Part shown: in pieces, positions 8,561 through 17,717 of the stretch
Numbering within the stretch: the stretch's first letter is position 1
Layout of the letters: every line of letters starts with the position of its first letter
Source of the DNA: Anabaena minutissima FACHB-250
GTDB lineage: Bacteria; Cyanobacteriota; Cyanobacteriia; Cyanobacteriales; Nostocaceae
Assembly (NCBI RefSeq): GCF_014697125.1
Contig: NZ_JACJRG010000001.1
Location: 186,001-250,000 of the forward strand
Direction of reading: 5' to 3'
Length of the DNA stretch: 64,000 nucleotides
Program-made: the position numbers and the translations under genes
Notes under the pieces: generated by a model
Database searches by the model: none
What the model was told of the DNA's origin: nothing
What the model saw: the letters and a program-made list of their open reading frames with translations, nothing else

Positions 8561-11500
8561 TTATTTACTTGCCAAATATTGATACATCTGCCAACGTGCA
8601 TCAACTTCAGCTTGCGCCTGTTGCAGTAATGTTTTAGCAACTTCTGGTTTACTCTTGGTGAGCATTTTGAAGCGATTTTCTTGATACATGGATGGCTCTA
8701 CTGATTGAGTAGGCGATCGCATATCTAACTGTAAGGGATTTTTGCCCTGTTCTAGCAACAAAGGATTATGGCGATACAATAACCAGCGTCCTGATTCTAC
8801 CAGGGTTTTTTGATGGTTCATCCCGGTGGTCATATTGATGCCGTGGGCGATGCAATGGCTGTAAGCAATAATCAATGATGGCCCGTCAAAAGCTTCAGCT
8901 TCTATAAATGCTTTGAGTGTTTGGTCATCTTTTGCACCTAACGCTACACTCGCCACATAAACATTACCGTAATTCATCGCCATTAAACCCAAGTCTTTCT
9001 TAGGCGCAGGCTTACCACTGGCGGCGAATTTGGCGACTGCGGCGCGGGGGGTGGCTTTGGAAGATTGTCCGCCAGTGTTGGAATATACTTCTGTATCCAT
9101 GACTAAAATATTGACGTTGCGACCACTGGCTAACACATGATCAATACCGCCAAAGTCAATATCATAAGCCCAACCATCACCGCCGACAATCCAGACGCTT
9201 TTCTTCACTAAGTAATCAGCAAGGGATTTGAGATTGTGGATTTTGGATTTGAGATTGGGGTCAAAAGTCTGGATTTTATCCAACTGTTGCTTTAACAACT
9301 CTACGCGATCGCGCTGTTCCCAAATCTCAGTTTCGGTTTTTTGTTCGGCTTTGAGGAGGGAATTAACTAAATTATCTCCTACTTCAGTGCTGAACTGTTG
9401 TAATAGTTCCGCCGCAAATTCCGTTTGCTTATCTAGTGAGAGACGGTAGCCAAAACCAAATTCGGCGTTATCTTCAAATAAACTATTCGACCATGCGGGG
9501 CCTCTACCATCGGCGTTTTTCGTCCAAGGGGTGGTGGGGAGATTTCCGCCGTAAATGGAAGAACAACCTGTGGCGTTAGCAATAACTGCGCGATCGCCAA
9601 ATAGTTGTGTTAATAATTTTAGGTAAGGTGTCTCACCACATCCAGCACAAGCACCAGAAAATTCAAATAATGGTTCTTGCAGTTGTTGTTGGCGAATTTG
9701 GTTGAGTTTTAGCTGTCGTCTGTCTGGGTTGGGTAAATTCAAGAAAAAAGTCCAATTTGCTCTTTCCTGTTCCCGTAAAGGTAGCTGCTGCGCCATGTTA
9801 ATGGCTTTATGAGATGGTTCAGATTTATTTTTAGCTGGGCAGACATTCACACAAATAGCGCAGCCTGTACAGTCTTCTGGGGCTACTTGGATGGTAAATT
9901 TTTGGTTAGCGAAGTCTTTATCTTTGGCGTTGACTGACTTGAAAGTAGACGGTGCATTGACTAATTCACTCGGCTGATAAACCTTAGCGCGAATTGCCGC
10001 ATGGGGACACACCATTACACACTTATTGCACTGAACGCAGATATCTGTTTCCCATACGGGGATTTCTTCAGCAACATTACGTTTTTCCCATTTCGCTGTG
10101 CCTGTGGGAAATGTCCCATCTGGTGGTAATGTACTGACAGGTAAGTCATCACCTTGCCACACCATAATTTTCCCCAGAACTTCCTGTACAAATGCCGGGA
10201 CGCTGCTGGGAAAGGGACTTTGGGTAGACTGTTCTTCATCTATCCATTTGCCTTTTTCCTGAATGGGGACTTGCACCTGATGTAAATTCTCTAGGGTTTG
10301 GTCTACGGCTTGTAGGTTCATGCGGACAACTTCCGCGCCTTTTTTACCGTAAGTCTTTTCAATCGCTTGTTTAATTTTAGCGATCGCCTGTTCCTGTGGT
10401 AAGACTCCAGCTAAAGCAAAGAAACATACCTGCATGATAGTATTAATCCTGCCACCCATACCACTATTACGGGCAACTTGATTGGCGTTGATGACGTAGA
10501 GTTTAAGTTGCTTGTCTAATATTTGTCGCTGCACTTTTAGGGGTAGATGTTTCCAGACTGTATCAGCATCATAGGGACTATTAACTAAGATAGTTCCCCC
10601 AGACACAGCCGCTTTTAATACATCTATGCGTTCCAAAAATCCCCAGTGATGACAACCAATAAAGTTAGCTTGGTCAATTAAGTAAGTAGAACGGATGGGT
10701 TGAGAACCGAAGCGCAGGTGAGAAACGGTCATTGAGCCTGATTTTTTGGAATCGTAGACAAAATAGCCTTGGGCGTAGTTGTCTGTTCCTTCCCCAATAA
10801 TCTTAATTGAATTTTTGTTAGCCCCGACTGTACCATCAGAACCCAACCCATAGAACATAGCCCGGACAACGTTATCGGGTTCGGTGGAGAAGTTGGGGTC
10901 AAACGCCAGGGATGTATGTGTTACATCATCATTAATCCCGATAGTAAAGTGATTCTTCGGCGTAGCTTGAGCCAAATTATCAAAAATCCCCTTCACCATC
11001 GCCGGTGTAAATTCCTTCGACGACAACCCATAACGCCCACCAATAACTTTGGGAGTGGTAGAAGTATTTTCTTCCCTTACACCCCATTCTTCATGAATCG
11101 CTGTAACTACATCTTGATATAAAGGCTCTCCCGCGCTTCCTGGTTCTTTGCTGCGGTCAAGGACTGCGATCGCCTTTACACTACTAGGTAAAGCCTGAAC
11201 AAATCGCTGTACGTCTAGGGGGCGATAGAGTCTGACTTTGAGAACGCCGACTTTTTCACCTGTGGCGTTGAGGTAATCTACGGTTTCATGGACGGTTTCG
11301 CAACCAGAACCCATGATGATAATGACGCGATCGGCATCATTCGCGCCGTAGTATTCATAAATCTTGTAAAATCTGCCTGTGCGTTCCCCAAATTTATCCA
11401 TGATGTCCTGAACTATTTCGGGACAGGCGTTGTAATAGGGGTTTGCGCCTTCACGGGCTTGGAAGAAGACATCAGGGTTTTGGGCTGTCCCGCGTAATAA

Positions 11501-12139
11501 TGGACGGTCTGGAGTCAAGGCGCGGGCGCGGTGGGCGAATATTTTATCTTCGTTAATGAGCGATCGTAAATCATTATCTGACAATAACTCGACTTTCTGC
11601 ACTTCATGGGAGGTACGGAAGCCATCAAAGAAGTGTAAAAAAGAAACCCGTGTATCTAAAGTAGCAGCATGGGCGATCAGAGCAAAATCTTGACTCTCCT
11701 GCACTGAAGCCGAACACAGTAGAGCAAAACCAGTACCACGAGCCGCCATCACGTCGCTATGATCACCAAAAATAGACAGTGCATGGGTAGCCAAAGACCT
11801 AGCCGCAACGTGAACCACAGTGCTAGTTAATTCCCCCGCAATTTTGTAGAGGTTGGGAATCATTAATAAGAGTCCCTGAGAGGCGGTGAAGGTGGTACTC
11901 AGTGAACCCGTTTGTAACGCCCCATGCACCGCACCAGCCGCCCCGCCTTCGCTTTGCATCTGCACCACACTAGGAACAGTCCCCCAAAGATTAGGACGAC
12001 CTTCCGCCATCCAAGCATCCGCCCATTCACCCATTGCTGAAGAGGGGGTAATGGGATAGATAGCTACTACTTCATTTAATTTGTAAGCTACACGGGCTAC
12101 AGCTTCATTCCCGTCAATCGTAGCAAAGCTTTTATTCAT
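8561..12139 (-). CDS. nifJ: Pyruvate:ferredoxin (flavodoxin) oxidoreductase
   Basis: The protein has 1192 residues, the usual length of the single-chain enzyme. It converts pyruvate and CoA to acetyl-CoA and CO2 while reducing ferredoxin or flavodoxin, and uses thiamine diphosphate and [4Fe-4S] clusters. The N-terminal pyruvate-binding domain begins MNKSFATIDGNEA. Two ferredoxin-type motifs, CVQCNKCVMVCP and CTGCAICVNVCP, lie in the middle. The C-terminal thiamine-diphosphate part holds GDGWAYDIDFGG and the DTEVYSNTGGQ stretch. I choose the ATG at 12139, preceded by GGGAGA at a good distance, over an in-frame ATG at 12160. In diazotrophs it can feed nitrogenase, but non-fixing cyanobacteria carry it too. 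Confidence 0.97.
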   Translation of the reverse strand: MNKSFATIDGNEAVARVAYKLNEVVAIYPITPSSAMGEWADAWMAEGRPNLWGTVPSVVQMQSEGGAAGAVHGALQTGSLSTTFTASQGLLLMIPNLYKIAGELTSTVVHVAARSLATHALSIFGDHSDVMAARGTGFALLCSASVQESQDFALIAHAATLDTRVSFLHFFDGFRTSHEVQKVELLSDNDLRSLINEDKIFAHRARALTPDRPLLRGTAQNPDVFFQAREGANPYYNACPEIVQDIMDKFGERTGRFYKIYEYYGANDADRVIIIMGSGCETVHETVDYLNATGEKVGVLKVRLYRPLDVQRFVQALPSSVKAIAVLDRSKEPGSAGEPLYQDVVTAIHEEWGVREENTSTTPKVIGGRYGLSSKEFTPAMVKGIFDNLAQATPKNHFTIGINDDVTHTSLAFDPNFSTEPDNVVRAMFYGLGSDGTVGANKNSIKIIGEGTDNYAQGYFVYDSKKSGSMTVSHLRFGSQPIRSTYLIDQANFIGCHHWGFLERIDVLKAAVSGGTILVNSPYDADTVWKHLPLKVQRQILDKQLKLYVINANQVARNSGMGGRINTIMQVCFFALAGVLPQEQAIAKIKQAIEKTYGKKGAEVVRMNLQAVDQTLENLHQVQVPIQEKGKWIDEEQSTQSPFPSSVPAFVQEVLGKIMVWQGDDLPVSTLPPDGTFPTGTAKWEKRNVAEEIPVWETDICVQCNKCVMVCPHAAIRAKVYQPSELVNAPSTFKSVNAKDKDFANQKFTIQVAPEDCTGCAICVNVCPAKNKSEPSHKAINMAQQLPLREQERANWTFFLNLPNPDRRQLKLNQIRQQQLQEPLFEFSGACAGCGETPYLKLLTQLFGDRAVIANATGCSSIYGGNLPTTPWTKNADGRGPAWSNSLFEDNAEFGFGYRLSLDKQTEFAAELLQQFSTEVGDNLVNSLLKAEQKTETEIWEQRDRVELLKQQLDKIQTFDPNLKSKIHNLKSLADYLVKKSVWIVGGDGWAYDIDFGGIDHVLASGRNVNILVMDTEVYSNTGGQSSKATPRAAVAKFAASGKPAPKKDLGLMAMNYGNVYVASVALGAKDDQTLKAFIEAEAFDGPSLIIAYSHCIAHGINMTTGMNHQKTLVESGRWLLYRHNPLLLEQGKNPLQLDMRSPTQSVEPSMYQENRFKMLTKSKPEVAKTLLQQAQAEVDARWQMYQYLASK

Positions 12140-12336
12140 TAATGTGTCTCCCTGTCTCAACTCATTTTGGTGTTCAATTTGGATGCAGAGAACCCGTGAA
12201 TAGAAGCATCAAAAATAGCCAGAGCCAGGAATTTGGTTGTGATATATAGCGTTTCTTCATCACATGAGGTAATCATCGTCTCTTCTTCGCAAGGGCTACC
12301 GTGAACACACATCTTTGTGCTAGGTACAGAATGTGG

Positions 12337-12418
12337 TTTGATCCCCCTAAATCCCCCTTTTTAAGGGGGGACTTTGATTCTTGTTCCCCTTTTTTAAGGG
12401 GGTTAGGGGGGATCAAAA
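12337..12418. repeat. Imperfect palindrome rich in C and G runs
   Basis: The left arm begins TTTGATCCCCCTAAATCCCC and the right arm ends GGGGTTAGGGGGGATCAAAA. Between them are two smaller AAGGGGG/CCCCCTT arms. This is a common interspersed palindrome in Nostoc-type genomes and could form a strong hairpin upstream of nifJ. Confidence 0.75.
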
Positions 12419-12940
12419 CGTTGTGGAACTAGGTTATCAGACTTGTGTGTACACCGTAGGCAAGGGAGGAGGGGTTTCTGACTTTTCACGGAATCTGGAA
12501 AACCCCTCGACCTAGCTTGCTTCCCTACAAGGAGAAAGGCTTTAACTTTTCCCCCTTCCCTAGTAGGGAAGGGGGTTAGGGGGTTAGGTTTCGCGTTAGC
12601 TTTTCCACATAACATGAAAAGTCAGAAGGGGGCTGGGGTGCTTTTACCTCACTTAAAGGAGAAACGCTATATTCAATTTCAGAATATAAAATCAAACATT
12701 TAAACTTGTAATTATCCTTAATTGTATTAATTGTGAATGTGGCTATTGGCTATTAATTTAGCTTGCAAAATACTTCGCATACTATTATCTCATTCACAAA
12801 AATATATTTTTAACAAATATTAGTAATGTACTCAATATCTAGAAACACATATTAATCAGACTTTCAGACTCAGAATTATTGAGTCTGGGGGACAGGTACG
12901 GGATAGGTGTCTGTAGCAGTTTGAAATGATTTGTAACAAT

Positions 12941-12995
12941 CCTCCTACACCATGTATTTGCAACGTTAATGAGTTTTCATCGCTTAAATTTGTAA
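12941..12995 (-). pseudogene. Relic of a CAST-type cas6 gene (C-terminal part)
   Basis: On the minus strand it reads VTNLSDENSLTLQIHGVGG. It differs at three of 55 bases from the matching part of the intact cas6 of the transposon (48897-48951). No open frame extends beyond it. It lies about 4 kb outside the left end of the transposon, so it is not part of the present element. Confidence 0.75.
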
Positions 12996-13020
12996 CGTTG
13001 GAAGGGAAGTTTCCCGAAAG

Positions 13021-13137
13021 TGCGATCGCCTACGGCGGGGCGAAGCCCATCGCCAAGTAAAACTACAAAACCAGATTGAGCAATGGGAAAAAATCATCAC
13101 AAAAATTTCTGGAAAAGCCAGTAGTAGACAGGGTTAA
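13021..13137 (+). pseudogene. Relic of the CAST ribbon-helix-helix accessory gene (C-terminal part)
   Basis: The plus strand reads CDRLRRGEAHRQVKLQNQ, continues with IEQWEKI and ends at a stop at 13135-13137. It matches the C-terminal extension encoded at 44741-44830 in the transposon, including the run KLQNQIEQWEKI. The first 30 bases also resemble a dispersed cyanobacterial repeat, but the match goes well beyond that repeat. Only 25 bases separate it from the cas6 relic. Confidence 0.65.
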
Positions 13138-13185
13138 TTTTGTATTTACTTAAAAAGTAAAAGATTTTGTAAATTTGGCACTAAC

Positions 13186-13216
13186 AAAAGCCCAGTCATA
13201 CAGGCTGGGTTTTTGA
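13186..13216 (+). terminator. Terminator-like hairpin
   Basis: AAAGCCCAG and CTGGGTTTTT arms flank a short loop and end in a T run. It lies 50 bases after the accessory-gene relic and before the NACHT-HEAT gene, so it probably once terminated the now decayed gene. Confidence 0.55.
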
Positions 13217-13385
13217 TTGCAAGAGCGATCGCTGTCCGATAGTCAAGGATAAAAGGCTTGCAAAAAGCCGAAAATCAGAAAAAATTTACCTAAGCTTAAC
13301 TAATATCGTAGATATACTGGTAGTGCTAGTATCAATCTAGAATCTATACTTATTCATTTAAATCAATTATGTGGAGACCATAGTA

Positions 13386-16300
13386 ATGATTAGTGCAATG
13401 ATTGGTGCGTGGGTAGGCGAATTGGTAACAGTAGAAGTTTCTAAAGCTTTGCTGAGTGGTGTGACGAGCAGGCTTAACCCTAGTGATTTAGATAAGGCGA
13501 TTAAAACTGCAACTATAGAAGCTTGTAAGCAAGAACCCCAATTATTTTCTTCTTGCCCACCAGACTTTATACCAAAATTTTTATGTAATTTTTTTAAAGA
13601 ACAAGGATTGTCAGAGCTACAGAAGCCTTTAAAAAATGAGGGAAAGCCTGATGTAGATTATTTAGCGGTTGTTTTCCGAAAAGCAGCTTTAGCTGACTCA
13701 AAAATGAAAGAAATTAAAATTGATTATATTCATTCATGGATGGAGGTTTTTGTTACAACTTATTTTCAAAATACAGATAATTGTATAAGGTTTCAGATTG
13801 CCAAAGACAACTATTGTCAGCAATTAGTTAATTGGTTTGATGATGTTAAGTTTGATGGAATTGCTGTACCAGGACAAGAAGTAGACAAATCGAAGAAGCT
13901 AGTCAATATTTTTGTGTTACCAGAAGTCCAGGAGAATAACCAAAATGATTTAAACTCCAGCATCGAAACAGAGTTGTTATCATCCAATTTGAGCCAAAGT
14001 CAGCAACAATTACTTTGGGAACAGAGACAGCGTGCTTTAGGAAACTCTTCTGGGAGAAAATTGTTAGCTTCCCAATTGTTAAGTCAAACCAACTGCCAAA
14101 AGGTTGTTCTTTTAGGTGCGCCTGGAGCTGGAAAAACTACTTTACTGAGTTATTTTGTGGTGATGATAGCTCAGAAGCAGATTGATCAACTGAAGATAAC
14201 AGCAGCAGACTATTTACCTATTATAATTTCCATACGAGATTTTGCTAGGCAAGAAAATACTAGCATTCTGGAATATGTTAAGCAATTTGTGGAAAAAAAT
14301 TTATGTGTCAAAACCTTACCTGTAGGTTTTTTTGAATATTGGTTAGACGATGGACGCACTTTTATATTTTTTGATGGATTGGATGAGATTGCTCAAGAAA
14401 ATAGACGATATGAGGTAGTGCGAAAAATCGAGAATTTTTTAGGACAGTTTCCGAAAAATTGTGCAATTATTACCTCTCGTCCTGCTGGCTACAAACGTGA
14501 TTTTTTTAATACTCAAGAGTTTGCCCATTACGAGCTTTTAGCTTTTGATGATGAGAAAATAGAAAAGTTTATTAACTGTTGGTATAACAGTCGTATTCAA
14601 GATAAGTCAGAGGCGGAGCGACGTAAGACAACTTTACGGGAAGCAATAAATAAAAATGATCGCCTCAAATTACTAGCGCGTAACCCTTTGCTGTTGACTA
14701 TTATTGCTCTGATTCATCGCTATCAAGCAGTTTTACCTAAAGGTCGCCACAAACTTTATGAGAAAGCAGTAGAAACTCTCTTAACTTCTTGGAATGAAAA
14801 CAAAGAAATTAGCATTGAGCAATTATTAAATCTTGATATTGAGGATTTACTGTTTTTGATGCGAAAATTAGCTTTTTGGATTCATGGACAAGGTAGTACA
14901 GAAGATAAAGAAGGGGGAACACTAATTGCTCGTGAAGATTTGCTTGACCAATTAAAAAGAGAAATCAAATCTTTGAAAGAAATTGAGCTTTATAAAGCAG
15001 AGGAAAAAGCGAAACGTTTTTTAAGTTTGATTCAGGAACGTACTGGACTGCTTAATGAACAAGGTCAAGATTGCTATGCTTTTGTGCATAAAACCTTTCA
15101 AGAATATCTGTGTGCTAGAGAAATTCATTATCAAGCAGATGATCAAGACGATTTTGATATTGTTTTACAGTATATTGATCAGCATCTCCATGACCCTCAT
15201 TGGCGTGAGGTATTACTGTTATTGATTACTCAGCAAGCACCAAACAAAGCGGCTACAGCCATTAGAAGAGTCCTCAGCAGGAATAGCGAATATGAACAAT
15301 GGTTGCATCGTGACTTATTATTTGCTGGGAATTGCCTTGCCGAAGATATCAAAAATTTAAAAACTGCAAAAGATTCTCCAGCTATAGAAATTTTACAACA
15401 CTTAGTAAATCTTGAAGCCAGCGATTCTTTGCACGTTAGTTCTAGAATTAAATCACAAGTATTCCAAATTTTGTCTAGCCTGAACGAAACAGCATTTCAA
15501 ACTCAAGCTTTGCAATTGTTAAAAGAGAAAAAGCAACAAATAGAACAAGTACGTTTTCAAGAATATTGTGCTGCATTAGGAGAGAAAGAGGCGGCAATTA
15601 ATAGATTGGTTGAACTTGCAAAAAACTCAGAGAAAAATGTGCGTTTCAGAGTCGCAGAAGCGTTAAGTAAAATAGGCTCAGAAGCTACAATTACTGGTTT
15701 ACTAGAAATGACTAAAGATTCAGAAGAAAGAGTGCGTTATAGAGCCGCGCAAGCATTAGGTAAAATAGGTGTAGAAGCAGCAATTCCTAGCTTACTAGAA
15801 CTCCTCAAAGACCCCGAAGAAAGAGTGCGTTCTAGTGCTGCAAATGCGTTAGGTAAAATAGGTTCAGAAGTAGAAATTCCTAGCTTACTAGAACTCATCA
15901 AAGACTCAGAATCTATTATACGTTTTAGTGCGGCAGATGCGTTAGGTAAAATAGGTTCAGAAGCAGCAATCCCTAGCTTACTAGAACTCATCAAAGACTC
16001 AGAATCTATTATACGTTTTAGTGCGGCAGATGCGTTAGGTAAAATAGGTTCAGAAGCAGCAATCCCTAGCTTACTAGAACTCATCAAAGACTCAGAATCT
16101 ATTATACGTTTTAGTGCGGCAGATGCGTTAGGTAAAATAGGTTCAGAAGCAGCAATCCCTAGCTTACTAGAACTCATCAAAGACTCAGAATCTATTATAC
16201 GTTTTAGTGCGGCAGATGCGTTAGGTAAAATAGGTTCAGAAGTGGCAATTCTTAGCTTACTAGAACTCATCAAAGACTCAGAACCTATTGTGCGTTTTAG

Positions 16301-16904
16301 AGTCGCAGGTGCGTTAGGTGAAATAGGTTCAGAAGTGGCAATTCCTAGTTTACTAGAACTCATCAAAGACTCAGAATCTATTGTTCGTTCTAGTGCAGCA
16401 GAAGCGTTAGGTAAAATAGGTTCAGAAGCGTCAATTCCTGTCTTACTAGAACTCATCAAAGACTCAGAATATATTGTACGTATTAGAGCGGCAGGTGCGT
16501 TAGGTAAAATAGGTTCAGAAGCGGCAATTCTTAGCTTACTAGAACTCATCAAAGACTCAGAACCTATTGTGCGTTTTAGTGCAGCAGATGTGTTAGGTAA
16601 CATAGGTTCAGAAGTGGCAATTCCTAGTTTACTAGAACTCATCAAAGACTCAGAATCTATTGTGCGTTTTAGTGCGGCAGATGCGTTAGGTAACATAGGT
16701 TCAGAAGTGGCAATTCCTAGTTTACTAGAACTCATCAAAGACTCAGAATCTATTGTGCGTTTTAGTGCAGCAAATGCCCTCAGTGAAACCGACAAGAAAA
16801 CTCATAGTGTAGTCATTAATCTTTCTCAATGGATTAACGAACACCAAGATTCTGAATATATTGGAAATGGGATTGATTTGCTATGGGAATTGATATGTGG
16901 TTAG
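13386..16904 (+). CDS. NACHT-domain STAND protein with C-terminal HEAT repeats
   Basis: I start at the ATG at 13386, which has GGAG nine bases upstream, rather than at the in-frame GTG at 13371. The product has about 1172 residues. An N-terminal helical region of unknown role is followed by a NACHT NTPase with P-loop GAPGAGKTT (about residue 245) and the FFDGLDEI Walker B (about 330). About 14 HEAT-like repeats of 31 residues with the core PSLLELIKDSE start near residue 735. NACHT proteins often act as phage sensors in bacteria, but no effector domain is evident here. It ends 138 bases outside the transposon's left end. Confidence 0.88.
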   Translation: MISAMIGAWVGELVTVEVSKALLSGVTSRLNPSDLDKAIKTATIEACKQEPQLFSSCPPDFIPKFLCNFFKEQGLSELQKPLKNEGKPDVDYLAVVFRKAALADSKMKEIKIDYIHSWMEVFVTTYFQNTDNCIRFQIAKDNYCQQLVNWFDDVKFDGIAVPGQEVDKSKKLVNIFVLPEVQENNQNDLNSSIETELLSSNLSQSQQQLLWEQRQRALGNSSGRKLLASQLLSQTNCQKVVLLGAPGAGKTTLLSYFVVMIAQKQIDQLKITAADYLPIIISIRDFARQENTSILEYVKQFVEKNLCVKTLPVGFFEYWLDDGRTFIFFDGLDEIAQENRRYEVVRKIENFLGQFPKNCAIITSRPAGYKRDFFNTQEFAHYELLAFDDEKIEKFINCWYNSRIQDKSEAERRKTTLREAINKNDRLKLLARNPLLLTIIALIHRYQAVLPKGRHKLYEKAVETLLTSWNENKEISIEQLLNLDIEDLLFLMRKLAFWIHGQGSTEDKEGGTLIAREDLLDQLKREIKSLKEIELYKAEEKAKRFLSLIQERTGLLNEQGQDCYAFVHKTFQEYLCAREIHYQADDQDDFDIVLQYIDQHLHDPHWREVLLLLITQQAPNKAATAIRRVLSRNSEYEQWLHRDLLFAGNCLAEDIKNLKTAKDSPAIEILQHLVNLEASDSLHVSSRIKSQVFQILSSLNETAFQTQALQLLKEKKQQIEQVRFQEYCAALGEKEAAINRLVELAKNSEKNVRFRVAEALSKIGSEATITGLLEMTKDSEERVRYRAAQALGKIGVEAAIPSLLELLKDPEERVRSSAANALGKIGSEVEIPSLLELIKDSESIIRFSAADALGKIGSEAAIPSLLELIKDSESIIRFSAADALGKIGSEAAIPSLLELIKDSESIIRFSAADALGKIGSEAAIPSLLELIKDSESIIRFSAADALGKIGSEVAILSLLELIKDSEPIVRFRVAGALGEIGSEVAIPSLLELIKDSESIVRSSAAEALGKIGSEASIPVLLELIKDSEYIVRIRAAGALGKIGSEAAILSLLELIKDSEPIVRFSAADVLGNIGSEVAIPSLLELIKDSESIVRFSAADALGNIGSEVAIPSLLELIKDSESIVRFSAANALSETDKKTHSVVINLSQWINEHQDSEYIGNGIDLLWELICG
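15891..16262 (+). repeat. Near-identical 93-base tandem repeats within the HEAT region
   Basis: The units start at 15891, 15984, 16077 and 16170. The first three are identical and the fourth differs only near its end. Flanking units are diverged copies of the same 31-codon unit. Such identity indicates recent tandem expansion or gene conversion. Confidence 0.92.
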
Positions 16905-16974
16905 ACAAGGTAACATTACCATCTGACAAATCCCTGCTGGCGAGATAGACACAGTATTTCTGTAAGCGATGCCC

Positions 16975-17016
16975 AAAAAACATTTCTAGATGTGATATGA
17001 TAATCACACCTAGAAA
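16975..17016 (-). terminator. Minus-strand rho-independent terminator, probably that of glmS displaced by the transposon
   Basis: Arms at 16983-16996 and 17003-17016 pair over 14 bases with one mismatch around a six-base loop. On the minus strand the hairpin is followed by a run of six T (16980-16975). It sits 27 bases outside the left end of the transposon, and the other end of the transposon lies about 25 bases past the glmS stop. In the empty site the hairpin would therefore follow glmS by roughly 50 bases. Orientation and spacing fit the glmS terminator. Confidence 0.65.
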
Positions 17017-17042
17017 TCATTTCATCTACTCTACAAATATTT

Positions 17043-17183
17043 TGTAGAAATATAATAAAGTTGTACAATTTGCCTGACTACAAGCATTATTATATCGTTG
17101 GTTACTGAGAAGTCTCGAAAAAATAAAGTTCTACAATTTTCTCAGGCTACCATCCAAAAATAAATAAAAAAGTTGTATAATTT
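17043..17183 (+). repeat. Transposon left end with three spaced TnsB-site-like motifs
   Basis: The terminal TGTAG is followed by motifs at 17054-17071 (AATAAAGTTGTACAATTT), 17122-17139 (one base different) and 17163-17183 (AATAAAAAAGTTGTATAATT). They lie in the same orientation, reading inward. Wide spacing is like the left end of Tn7. The motif matches the sites at the right end in inverted orientation. Confidence 0.8.
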
Positions 17184-17341
17184 TGCAAACTACTTCCCCA
17201 TAAGGATTTGGGAATATTTACTCGCAAGATTTAGTGGCGATCGCATTCTCACTACAAAGCTGAATCAACAGCTTGAGTTTCGAGGGAGGCGATCGCACTT
17301 TATTTCACTTTATCTATAGCCAGTAGCAACAGCCGTAGAGA

Positions 17342-17484
17342 AATAATTCGGTTCAACAATTTCTACTCCTCAAATGATTAATTTCTCGTTGCCCACAAAA
17401 TAAAACGGTTGAACAATTTAAGTCCACTTTCTATGGTGGACTTGTTTTTTAGTAAGAACCTCAAATAAAACGGTTGAACAATTT
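17342..17484 (+). repeat. Second group of three related motifs inside the left end
   Basis: Motifs at 17342-17362, 17399-17419 and 17464-17484 carry AATAAAACGGTTGAACAATT (the last two identical over 21 bases). They match the end motif at 18 of 21 positions but share CGGTTGAAC in place of AAGTTGTAC. They have the same orientation as the outer group. They may be extra TnsB sites, or a relic of a related element. Confidence 0.6.
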
Positions 17485-17717
17485 TGTAACCCCTTTACTG
17501 ATAAAGGTTTTGAGTAATTTCATAGATTCAAAATTATTTTGGAAAGTTCTGCTGTGCGACGAAGATGCGATCGCAGTGTAACGATATTACCGCATCTCAA
17601 ACTTGGCTTAAGTCTTTATCTTTCTGTAAATCTACAGCAGGTTCCAATTTTCTGAATATTGTTTTACTTTTGGGAATACTAAGGCAGAGAAAGCTTATCT
17701 GCATAGATATCATAAAA

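Larger units (their letters stand above)
12140..13385. other. Gene-poor 1.25 kb stretch with repeats and gene relics
   Basis: No intact gene is seen. The stretch holds a large imperfect palindrome (12337-12418), a CCCTTCCC-type dispersed repeat (about 12551-12592), a hairpin with CAGACTCA and TGAGTCTG arms (12865-12887), relics of cas6 and of a CAST accessory gene (12941-13137), and a plus-strand terminator-like hairpin (13186-13216). The remainder is AT-rich and probably includes the promoter of the NACHT-HEAT gene. Confidence 0.7.

Noticed and set aside
15737..16795. 352-codon frame antisense to the HEAT repeats
   Set aside because: It exists only because the 93-base repeat is a multiple of three; the protein is a shadow of the HEAT repeats.
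17031..17047. CTACAAA-TAT-TTTGTAG palindrome at the left junction as the right end of an older tandem transposon
   Set aside because: No TnsB-like motifs lie to its left, and the terminator hairpin there is better explained as native glmS flank.
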